A stretch of 10,466 nt of DNA from CAVOBC01 sp963693635 (GTDB lineage: Bacteria > Pseudomonadota > Gammaproteobacteria > Pseudomonadales > Azotimanducaceae): positions 1 through 10,466 of the forward strand of contig CAVOBC010000148.1 in assembly GCA_963693635.1 (NCBI GenBank), in the 5' to 3' direction. Positions within the stretch are counted from its first letter, which is position 1. Every line of letters starts with the position of its first letter. Position numbers and translations under genes: made by a program. Below are positions 1-6,397 of the stretch, piece after piece. The notes under the pieces are model-generated. The model did no database searches and was not told where the DNA came from. It worked only from the letters and a program-made list of their open reading frames with translations.

Positions 1-462
1 TAGATCAGTTAGCCCGTCGACAAGGTCGGTCACCTTATTGTCGTCGGCGTTGTAGTACAGCCCGTTGATTGTGAAGTCCCGGCGAAAGACGTCCTCTTCG
101 AAGGTCCCATAGTCATTGTCCGACAGGATCATGCCGCCGTCGCTCGTCTCAAGGTTCGAGTCAACTGCCTCGCGACTGGCGCGAAACGTGGCAACTTCAA
201 CGATCTCCCTGCCAAAGCGGACATGGACGATGCGGAAGCGTTTGCCGACCATGCGGGAGTTGCGAAAGAGCTCTCGAACTTGCTCAGGGTGGGCGTCTGT
301 CGACACGTCAAAATCTTTCGGCGACTTGCCGAGAAGAAGATCCCGCACGCTACCGCCAACGAGATATGCTTGAAAGCCGCTCTCGGTCAGTCGCTTCAAT
401 ACCTTCAGCGCATTGATGCTGACGAGAGAGGTGTCGATTTTTGTGCCTGCGTCAGCAGGCAT
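1..462 (-). CDS. pcnB: Poly(A) polymerase I, N-terminal part (truncated by window edge)
   Basis: Adds poly(A) tails to RNA 3' ends in the cytoplasm and so promotes RNA decay. Only the first 154 codons are in the window; the frame is open to base 1. Seen in the translation: the nucleotidyltransferase signature YLVGGSVRDLLLG (residues 33-45), then KDFDVST at 49-55 with the metal-binding acidic pair D50 and D52, a stretch ending RELFRNSRMVGKRFR, and RRDFTINGLYYNADD (127-141), all typical of the bacterial PcnB head domain. The ATG at 460-462 is chosen because an in-frame TGA lies only four codons upstream; no strong Shine-Dalgarno precedes it. It lies downstream of cbrB and the proposed small RNA on the same strand, as in Pseudomonas, and the minus-strand terminator at 585-615 should give it transcription partly separate from cbrB. 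I could not identify its promoter with confidence. The tRNA CCA-adding enzyme is related, but the RRDFTIN block and the locus favour PcnB. Confidence 0.95.
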   Translation of the reverse strand, partial: MPADAGTKIDTSLVSINALKVLKRLTESGFQAYLVGGSVRDLLLGKSPKDFDVSTDAHPEQVRELFRNSRMVGKRFRIVHVRFGREIVEVATFRASREAVDSNLETSDGGMILSDNDYGTFEEDVFRRDFTINGLYYNADDNKVTDLVDGLTDL

Positions 463-584
463 GGGTGTCGTTCATTGCGGGGCCAATTAGGCGACTTTCG
501 CGCGTGGCGGATTCAGTTGTTTGATCGAGTCTGATCAGAAGACATGTTACCAAAATCTGCGGCGTGCGCAGAAATCACACGCAT

Positions 585-615
585 AAAAAAAGGGAAAAGT
601 GTCCTTTTCCCTTTT
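585..615 (-). terminator. Intrinsic terminator ending the cbrB-side small RNA
   Basis: A perfect 12-bp inverted repeat (588-599 with 604-615, AAAAGGGAAAAG/CTTTTCCCTTTT) has a 4-nt loop. Read on the minus strand, the stem is followed directly by more T, giving an uninterrupted run of seven T at 591-585. On the plus strand the T run is only the four stem T, so the terminator works mainly for leftward transcription. It closes the proposed CrcZ-like RNA and separates it from pcnB. Confidence 0.85.
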
Positions 616-704
616 AGCGAGCCAGTTATTATTCTTGTTCTGTCTTTTTCTTATTGTCAGGTCGTTCCTAAATCGAGTCCGGAATCCTTATTATTATTCC
701 TGCG
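585..704 (-). ncRNA. Putative short CrcZ-like small RNA (Hfq/Crc decoy)
   Basis: Seen: between cbrB and pcnB, a sigma-54-type promoter (716-731) points at a stretch of about 120 nt that ends in a strong intrinsic terminator and has no convincing ORF. The predicted RNA contains three clusters of A-rich triplets of the AAN-AAN-AA type: AATAATAATAAG (698-687), AATAAGAAAAAG (655-644) and AACAAGAATAATAAC (639-625). The first would sit in the loop of a small hairpin, GGAAT (700-696) paired with ATTCC (685-681). Known: Pseudomonas CrcZ lies in exactly this place, is transcribed from a CbrB-dependent sigma-54 promoter, and uses repeated AANAANAA 'CA motifs' to sequester Hfq/Crc. Inferred: this is a CrcZ-family RNA. 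It is only about 120 nt against roughly 400 nt for P. aeruginosa CrcZ, with about three motif clusters. The start is placed 12 bases after the -12 element; G at 705 or 703 is equally possible. It could instead be a leader for pcnB, but the terminator argues against that. Confidence 0.75.
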
Positions 705-715
705 CACTAATATAG

Positions 716-731
716 GCACCTATCGTGCCAA
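716..731 (-). promoter_or_regulatory. Sigma-54 (RpoN) -24/-12 promoter for the small RNA
   Basis: The minus strand reads TTGGCACGATAGGTGC. The consensus is TTGGCACG-N4-TTGC; here the eight bases of the -24 block match fully, the N4 spacing is exact and the -12 block is GTGC (three of four). The invariant GG (729-728) and GC (717-716) have the required 10-base spacing. The predicted start is at about 704. The promoter lies 109 bases downstream of the cbrB stop, and CbrB is an NtrC-family activator with an intact GAFTGA loop, so autologous control by CbrB is the natural inference. Confidence 0.82.
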
Positions 732-748
732 CTTGATGTTCTGAATAA

Positions 749-761
749 AACCAACAACTTG
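749..761 (+). promoter_or_regulatory. Possible IHF site between activator sites and sigma-54 promoter
   Basis: AACCAACAACTTG matches the IHF consensus WATCAR-N4-TTR at all but one defined position (T to C), with an A-rich run beside it. It lies at about -45 to -57 of the predicted RNA start, between the sigma-54 promoter and the candidate upstream activator sites, where a DNA bend would be expected. The consensus is degenerate, so chance is a real alternative. Confidence 0.35.
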
Positions 762-790
762 GAGTTTGGCTCCAGCGCGGTGTACCTACT

Positions 791-798
791 TTGTAACC
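791..798 (-). promoter_or_regulatory. Candidate CbrB upstream activator half-site (proximal)
   Basis: The plus strand reads TTGTAACC, with the GTAAC core at 793-797, about -87 to -94 relative to the predicted small-RNA start. The same core recurs exactly 33 bp further upstream (826-830), about three helical turns, so both would lie on one DNA face. As I recall, CbrB sites at Pseudomonas crcZ promoters contain TGTTAC/GTAACA half-sites; assignment to CbrB is inference. Confidence 0.45.
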
Positions 799-821
799 AT
801 AAGTGACAGCCTGTCGGGTCG

Positions 822-831
822 TTTGGTAACA
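822..831 (-). promoter_or_regulatory. Candidate CbrB upstream activator half-site (distal)
   Basis: The minus strand reads TGTTACCAAA, containing a perfect TGTTAC (GTAACA on the plus strand, 826-831). It begins 8 bases after the cbrB stop codon, at about -118 to -127 of the predicted RNA start, a usual distance for an enhancer-binding protein of the NtrC family. The identical decamer occurs in opposite orientation at 545-554, just beyond the terminator. Confidence 0.5.
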
Positions 832-839
832 CTCTCGCC

Positions 840-2171
840 TCAGCGTTTGCGGCCGCGTTTTCGCGGAATCTTCATGCGTTGGCGCTTTTCCCAGAGATTC
901 TTGCGTGAAATCCCCAGTTTTTGGGCGAGCTCGGTTTCAGTCATGTGGTCCTGATGCGTGAGGATGATCTGGCGCGTGAACTCTTCCACAGTGAGATCGC
1001 CGTCGGCGGCGACATCTTCGAGTGGTGGCTGGGGGTCGGCGTCAATGGCGAGCAGGTCCGGCTTGATGTCGTCGCCATCGGCCAGGATCGCAGCACGCTC
1101 AATTGAGTTCTCCAGTTCCCGGATGTTGCCAGGCCAGCGATATTGCTGAATGAGCGTGATCGTTTCGCTCGCAAATTTGAGGTTGGGTTTGTGCAGGTTG
1201 GCGGCATGGTGTGACAGAAACTCACTGGCCAGCAACAGCAGATCGTCGCCGCGCTCACGCAGCGGTGGCAGTGTGAGTTTCATCACATGCAGGCGATAAT
1301 AGAGGTCCTCCCTGAATTCGCCGATTCGGGTTAGCGCACGCAGATCACGATGGGTCGCGGCAATGAGGCGCACCGCAACCTTTTTGGTCGCGACCGAACC
1401 AACTTTTCGGACCTCGCCTTCTTGCAGCACGCGCAGCAGGCGCGCCTGGGCTTCAAGCGGCAGTTCGCCGATCTCATCGAGATAGAGGGTGCTGCCGTCC
1501 GCCGCTTCGACCAGACCCACCCGCGCCTGGGTCGCACCCGTGAAGGCACCTTTTTCGTGCCCGAAGAGTTCTGACTCAATCAGGGTGTCCGGTATGGCGG
1601 CACAGTTGAGTGAAATCATCTCCCGCTGTGACTGGGGACTGCCGGCGTGGAGCGCCTGGGCCACGAGTTCTTTCCCGGTTCCGGATTCACCAACAATCAG
1701 CACATTGCTCGATGTTGGCGCGATCTTGGCAAGTTTGGAGAACAGATCCAGCATGGCTGGACAGGATCCCTGCATGCCGCCAATGCGTGTCGCCTCCAGC
1801 CGGGGGGCGATGAGGTGCCGGATGGCGCTAAGCATCTCGTCATAGTTAAACGGCTTGGCGATGTACTCGGCCGCGCCACGCTTCATGGTGTCAACCGCAG
1901 AGCGCAGGCTCGCATAACTTGTCATGACGAGAACCGGAACGTTGCCAGCGTGACCGATGACGTCAGTGCCTTCCCCATCCGGCAGGCGTAGGTCGGTGAC
2001 AATCAGCGACAACTCGCGCAGATCGAAGCGCCGCGCGGCGGCCAGGGTCCCGGCCTCACAGGTGTCGAAGCCCTGGCGCTGCAGGAATCGGACGAGTGCA
2101 GTGCGGATGACTGTTTCATCCTCAATGATGAGGATGGATTGTTTAGGTGCGGACCCCTGGTTGGTCGTCAT
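840..2171 (-). CDS. cbrB: NtrC-family sigma-54-dependent response regulator CbrB
   Basis: Cytoplasmic partner of CbrA; when phosphorylated it should activate RpoN-dependent promoters of carbon/nitrogen utilisation, chiefly the small RNA just downstream. Numbering from the chosen ATG gives 443 aa. The receiver domain (about 11-123) has acidic residues E17 and D18, phospho-acceptor D60, T84 and K106, all intact. The AAA+ domain has Walker A GESGTGKE at 161-168, the sigma-54 contact loop GAFTGA at 208-213 and Walker B with LYLDE at 229-233, followed by an AATHRDL sensor and WPGNIRELENSIERA. A Fis-type helix-turn-helix (ETELAQKLGISRKNLWEKRQRM) and a basic tail RKRGRKR end the protein. The ATG at 2169-2171 gives an N-terminus of MTTNQGSAPKQS; an in-frame TTG at 2201 would add ten residues but no start has a clear ribosome site. 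The cbrA stop lies 75 bases upstream. The motif TSYASLRSAVDTMKRGA and the locus separate it from NtrC itself. Confidence 0.93.
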   Translation of the reverse strand: MTTNQGSAPKQSILIIEDETVIRTALVRFLQRQGFDTCEAGTLAAARRFDLRELSLIVTDLRLPDGEGTDVIGHAGNVPVLVMTSYASLRSAVDTMKRGAAEYIAKPFNYDEMLSAIRHLIAPRLEATRIGGMQGSCPAMLDLFSKLAKIAPTSSNVLIVGESGTGKELVAQALHAGSPQSQREMISLNCAAIPDTLIESELFGHEKGAFTGATQARVGLVEAADGSTLYLDEIGELPLEAQARLLRVLQEGEVRKVGSVATKKVAVRLIAATHRDLRALTRIGEFREDLYYRLHVMKLTLPPLRERGDDLLLLASEFLSHHAANLHKPNLKFASETITLIQQYRWPGNIRELENSIERAAILADGDDIKPDLLAIDADPQPPLEDVAADGDLTVEEFTRQIILTHQDHMTETELAQKLGISRKNLWEKRQRMKIPRKRGRKR

Positions 2172-2246
2172 GGCGGCTGTCACGAGGGATGGATGTCGCA
2201 AATGTTCATGGTAAGGCGCGAGAGCGTTGGCCGTCGCAGCTTAGCC

Positions 2247-5228
2247 TCAGCGCCGAGCACTCCGCAACGTTGTGTCCGATGTGGCGGCGCGCGTCTCAGC
2301 ATGCGATGTGGGGCTGTCTGCATCCGGAAAATAACGTGGTAGTTTGATGATGACCTGCGTGCCGGGCGTGCCGTCAGCATGAGGACTTGATGCTTTGATC
2401 TCACCATGATGTTCCTTGATGATGGTGCTTGCTATCGCGAGACCGAGGCCGGTTCCGGTGCCTGTTCGCTTGGTTGTGAAGAAGGGCTCGAATACGCGTT
2501 CGATGTCGAGATCCGGGATTCCGTGCCCGGTGTCAGAGATGTGCAGGGCGACATGCGAATCGGTTGCGTCTGTACGGATGGATACGCTTGATCCTAACTT
2601 CGAGGCATCCCGGGCGTTGGCGAGGATGTTGATCACAACTTGCGATAAACGTTGGGGATCGCCGCGAACGTATAGTCGCGAGTCGGCGTTATTGACCATT
2701 GCCACCGTGTGATGACTCTGCGACAGAGATAGCAATTTGATACTTTCATCGATGCACTGGTGAATCTGAACCGGGATCGGTGAGTGGGTAGTCTCGGTGC
2801 CGCCGCCATGCGCGAAGTTGACGAGGGTCTGCAGGATGGTCGAGACGCGCTCAGTCTGCCTCAGTATCTCATCGGCAAGTGTCTGCGTGTCGGAGTCCTC
2901 GAACTTGAGATCTTGTGCGAGGCAGGCGATGCCGGTGATGGGATTGCCGATCTCATGAGCAACGCCAGCCGCCAATTGGCCGATCGATGCAAGGCGCTCT
3001 TTGTGCAGCAGCTGCTGCTCGAGGAGGTGGGTTTCGGTAATGTCCTCCGTGACGATCACGGTGTCAGTGGATGGCGCCTCAAGCGGCGCCTTGTGCAGAT
3101 TGATCAGTAACCTGGGTTCGAGGGGCACCTTGACTTTTTGCTTGCTGGGCGAGTCACTCAGCAAGAAGTCGTCAAGAATCTCGTTCCAGGGCTCTGGCAG
3201 TTGCAACGCAACGCCCCCGACAATGCGGTCGGATGGGATGCTTGTGAGAGCTTCCATCGCTCGGTTCCACGTCAGAATATGCCCGGTCAGCGAAACGGTG
3301 CAGACCGCCGAGGGCAGGTCTTCGAGAATTTGCCGGTGATATCGTCGCAGGGTGTCGAGCGCCGCGGCGAATCCCGTGAACTCGCGCTGGAAGCCGTCGA
3401 GTTGTTGCTCGATTGTGTGGACGGGGTCCGCAACAGGGCCCGTCGTCTTGTACGGCAGCAAGCGGTCAGTCGTTTGCCGCGCAATCGTCTGCCCGACGAT
3501 TTCGGACACGTAGGCCTCGATTTTTTCGCGGATCTGGCGGAGCGCATGCGGACGCCGCTCGTCGGGTGACAGAGACAGTTCGCCCAGGATTCGGTGGATT
3601 GCCTGGGTTGCGAGTTCCTCGCCCAGGAGCTTGGTGAGCTGTGCCTTGATTTCGCTGACAGACGTGACGATCAGTTCGCCGTGAAGCTGGTGTAGCGAGT
3701 CTTCAAGCGAGCATTCGCGCGCGGCGAGCGCCTCTTCCGGGCTCTGTTTAGTCAGGAGTGACACGCAAATCAGCACAACCGTGTTGGCCGTGAGGGACAG
3801 CCTTGCAGCGTTGTGCCAGGACGCTTCGTTCAACTCGTAGAGAAGAGGTATGGATGCCACAACGTTCGCGGTTACAAGGTCGTTGATAAGAGGCAGCATC
3901 AATGTCAGAAACCACGTGATGGAGCCACATCCGAGCCCAGCCAGAAAACCAATGCGAGTAGCGCGCCGCCAATAGAAGCCAAGGATCAGGCCCGGCAGGA
4001 ACTGAAGTGTTGCGACGAAGGCGACGAGACCAAGACTTCCCAGTTGTTGCTCCGGCACGAACAGACGGTATAGGAGGTACGCCGCGAGAAAAATCGTAGC
4101 GATCAGAGCCCGTTTGATTGTCAGGATGGAACGAATGACGCGGCCGCCCGGACGAGGTCGTACGAGAGGTAGCAGAACGTGATTCAAGGTCATTGATGAC
4201 AGGGCGAGTGTGATGACGATCAGGACGCCGCTCGCCGCTGCCAGGCCACCAACAAATGCGAGCATCGTCAGTGGCGCACTGCCCAGGCGCAGACCGATGC
4301 CGAGCGCGTGGAACTCGGCGGGGCCGGTGATGCCAAGGGCGACCGAGGCGAGATAAATCGGTGGAATGGCGATGCTGAAGGCTAAGAGGTAAAGCGGAAA
4401 TCCCCAACGCGCTGAGGCAAGTACACGCTCGTCGCTGTTCTCCGTGATCATCATGTGAAAGACATGAGGCATGGTGACGACGCCAGCGAAAAGCAGCAGT
4501 AGAAGCGACCGGGCAGCGCCTTCGCTGAGTTCCGATTCGCTGACGGCGAGTGACGTCTGGTTGGCGTCGAACCAGTTGCCGAACTCGGCAAAGCCGCCAA
4601 ACACGCCGATCACGCTGCTGACGGCGATGACAGCGATCGCGATCAGCTTGATGACCGACTCGAGGGCAATGGCAACGACCAGACCTTCGTGCTTGTTCTG
4701 GGTCGAGATGTGGCGGGCGCCGAACAGAATGGCAAACACGGTCATCACCAGGCATGAGATCAAAGCGAATCCCGTTTCGGAGAGATCCTGGTTGAGCATG
4801 TGGATGGACACTGAGACAGCGTGAATCTGCAGGGCAAGGAGGGGCAAGACGCCTGCGAGCATGAGCAGTGTCACGGTGCCGCCGACTAGCGGCCCTGGGT
4901 AGCGAAAGGCGAAAATGTCGGCCAGCGAGCCAAGACCGTGCGCCTGTGCGATTCGTCACAGGGGGTTGATCAGGAGTGGTGAGAGCAGAAATGCGGCGCT
5001 CGCGCCGATGAAGTAGAGCAGATATCCAGACCCGTACCTGGCGGCGAGGCCGATGGACCCGTAGAAGGCGACTGACCCGGCGAACACGCCCAGCGACAGG
5101 ACCCGGGTTGCAGGATGACGGACCACACTAACCGGCATCCAGCCGCGCTCGGTGATGTAGGCGGAGCCAAAGAGCAGCGTCAGGTAGCTGACCCCGACCA
5201 TGAAGATCGCGCCGAGTTCGAACACCAC
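2247..5228 (-). CDS. cbrA: CbrA-type sensor histidine kinase with SSS-transporter domain; in-frame TGA at codon 91
   Basis: Membrane sensor kinase of the CbrAB carbon/nitrogen control system. From the GTG at 5226-5228 the frame has 993 codons before the final TGA. Codons 1 to about 494 form a many-helix sodium:solute symporter (SLC5/SSS)-like domain, opening with LLFGSAYITERGW. A STAC linker lies at about 520-590, a PAS domain at about 634-735, HisKA with the phospho-accepting H758 (AAGVAHEIGNP), and HATPase with N-box NILANARDAS, G1 DTGHGIP, F-box FEPFFTTK and G2 GTGTGLGLA. The frame is broken by TGA at 4956-4958: it reads LLINPL, stop, RIAQAHGLGSLADIFAF, and both sides align with CbrA without a shift, with the stop where I recall leucine in Pseudomonas. 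Without readthrough the products are a 90-residue fragment and possibly an 875-residue protein restarting at GTG 4874, with no good ribosome site. Domains and catalytic motifs elsewhere look intact, so recent mutation, assembly error or UGA readthrough are all possible. The start is 2 bases after the preceding stop, suggesting translational coupling. Confidence 0.88.
4956..4958 (-). other. In-frame TGA within cbrA (codon 91)
   Basis: The minus strand reads CCC CTG TGA CGA ATC GCA. Starts at 5228 and 4874 differ by 354 bases, exactly 118 codons, so this is a substitution-type stop and not a frameshift. The following base is C, giving UGAC, the context known to be leakiest in bacteria. TGG codes the tryptophans of cbrA, and cbrA, cbrB, sfsA and the permease gene end in TGA, so a TGA=Trp code is unlikely. 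Confidence 0.95.
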
Positions 5229-5230
5229 GG

Positions 5231-5428
5231 TCAGGTGTCGATCATGTCGGTCGTCCTGGGCGGATTATTTTTTGTTGTGACGTGTTGATAGACGCCCGGG
5301 GCGATTAGAAGCAGGAATGGCACATAAACGATGTGCCACGAGACGAACGTCCGGTCATTCCACGTGCTGAGGCCGGGAACGAACACGAAAAAGCCAATGA
5401 TGACGAAGGTGATGGAACGCTCAAGCAC
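5231..5428 (-). CDS. Small two-helix membrane protein preceding cbrA (cbrX position)
   Basis: Function unknown. From the GTG at 5426-5428 the product has 65 residues with two hydrophobic segments, SITFVIIGFFVFVPGL and VSWHIVYVPFLLLIAPGVY, joined by a short polar STWNDRTF turn and ending in a polar tail rich in T, N and P. In Pseudomonas a small ORF of this kind precedes cbrA and is read together with it (called cbrX there, as I recall); position and size fit, but I cannot show homology. The stop at 5231-5233 is 2 bases before the cbrA start. The frame is open back to an ATG at 5522-5524 (97 residues), but that start would overlap gluQ by 70 bases and add a basic non-membrane leader, so the later GTG, 26 bases after the gluQ stop, is preferred with moderate confidence. 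It may assist assembly of the CbrA transporter-like domain. Confidence 0.7.
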   Translation of the reverse strand: MLERSITFVIIGFFVFVPGLSTWNDRTFVSWHIVYVPFLLLIAPGVYQHVTTKNNPPRTTDMIDT

Positions 5429-5454
5429 GCTGGCGGCTCGCTGCGGTGGTTTGG

Positions 5455-6345
5455 CTATTGTACAAGAGTGGCGGCCCCGGCTGACAGGGCGTGTGTTTGT
5501 TGACTTGCGAGCCACGCGGGCCATGCCTCAAGGGCAGCGCCAAGAAGTGCATCGCAGCTTTGGCCATCGAGCGGAGGCAGACCTAGCTTTGCGAGCGCAG
5601 AGCGCAGGTTCTGCAAAGCCTCATCGTTCGCGACCGCTGGCGCGTGCGTTTGTTTGCTGAGCTTGTCGCCGTCATCGCCAAGCACTAACGCATGGTGTGC
5701 ATAGTTGGGATGAGGTAACGCGAGCGCGTCCTGCAACGCCAGTTGCCGCGGTGTCGACGGGAGCAGATCGAGCCCACGTACGACGTGGCTCACGCGCTGA
5801 AAGTGATCATCGACCACGACGGCAAGTTGGTACGCGTGCAAACCGTCTTTGCGCCGGATGATGAAGTCGCCCGAGTCGCGTTGCAGGTTGGCAAAGCAAT
5901 CCCCGTACAGGCGATCGGTGAACCGTTGCTTACCTGCTGGGACCTTGAGGCGAAGACTCGTCGGCTCGTCTGGCGGGATGTCAATGTGCTCGCAGGTCCC
6001 GGGATAGATTGGGCCGACAGATCGCCGTGAGCATCGACAGCGGTACACCTGTTGCGGGATCTCAAGGCCGTCGATGGCCTGCGCATATGCGTCGAGACGC
6101 TTGCTTTGATAGAGCACCGGGCCGTCCCAATCGAGACTGTGCGCCTTGAGGGTTGCGAGGATCAACGCGGTGGCAGCGGGATCTTCGCGTGGGGGATCGA
6201 GGTCCTCGATCCGGACCAGCCAGCGACCACCGGCTGCGCGCGCGTCCAGCCACGAGGCAAGTGCCGAGACGAGCGAGCCCAGATGCAGGGGCCCACTTGG
6301 CGTGGGCGCAAATCGGCCGATATAGGGGGCCCCAACCGCGGTCAT
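5455..6345 (-). CDS. gluQ: Glutamyl-Q tRNA(Asp) synthetase
   Basis: Attaches glutamate to the queuosine base at the wobble position of tRNA(Asp) without using the acceptor end; cytoplasmic. The 296-residue product is the length of this family and lacks the anticodon-binding half of GluRS. Seen: GRFAPTPSGPLHLGSL (10-25) with the HIGH-type motif, RIEDLDPPRED (45-55), a zinc site with C103, C105, Y114 and C118 (CRC...Y-x3-C), RRKDGLHAYQLAVVVDD (164-180), HVVRGLDLL, and a KMSKS-type KLSKQ at 228-232. The ATG at 6343-6345 puts the catalytic core eight residues in; its ribosome site is weak (CGAAAG upstream). It follows dksA by 52 bases on the same strand, as in enterics and Pseudomonas, where dksA and gluQ are often co-transcribed. 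No terminator is evident between them. The two cysteine motifs and the short length exclude a canonical GltX. Confidence 0.96.
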   Translation of the reverse strand: MTAVGAPYIGRFAPTPSGPLHLGSLVSALASWLDARAAGGRWLVRIEDLDPPREDPAATALILATLKAHSLDWDGPVLYQSKRLDAYAQAIDGLEIPQQVYRCRCSRRSVGPIYPGTCEHIDIPPDEPTSLRLKVPAGKQRFTDRLYGDCFANLQRDSGDFIIRRKDGLHAYQLAVVVDDHFQRVSHVVRGLDLLPSTPRQLALQDALALPHPNYAHHALVLGDDGDKLSKQTHAPAVANDEALQNLRSALAKLGLPPLDGQSCDALLGAALEAWPAWLASQQTHALSAGAATLVQ

Positions 6346-6397
6346 GTGCTTTCGTTAGGACTGGTGGCGCGCTGTGCGACGTTCGTCGACGACGGTG

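Noticed and set aside
588..615. Bidirectional terminator
   Set aside because: Downstream T run exists only for leftward transcripts; rightward there is just the stem's own TTTT followed by AGCGAG.
544..744. 66-residue plus-strand ORF across the small-RNA region
   Set aside because: No ribosome site, runs antisense through the terminator and promoter elements, and shows no recognisable protein.
4956..4958. TGA read as selenocysteine or as tryptophan
   Set aside because: The aligned residue appears to be leucine, no selenoprotein family is involved, other genes here end in TGA and tryptophans are coded by TGG.
3748..4959. 403-codon minus-strand ORF overlapping cbrA
   Set aside because: It is in another frame of cbrA, is rich in Arg/His/Ser/Pro as shadow frames of GC-rich genes are, and shows no domain.
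4874..5228. A frameshift dividing cbrA into two genes
   Set aside because: The two parts are in the same frame (354 bases apart, a multiple of three) and homology runs directly through the TGA, so a single substitution explains the break.
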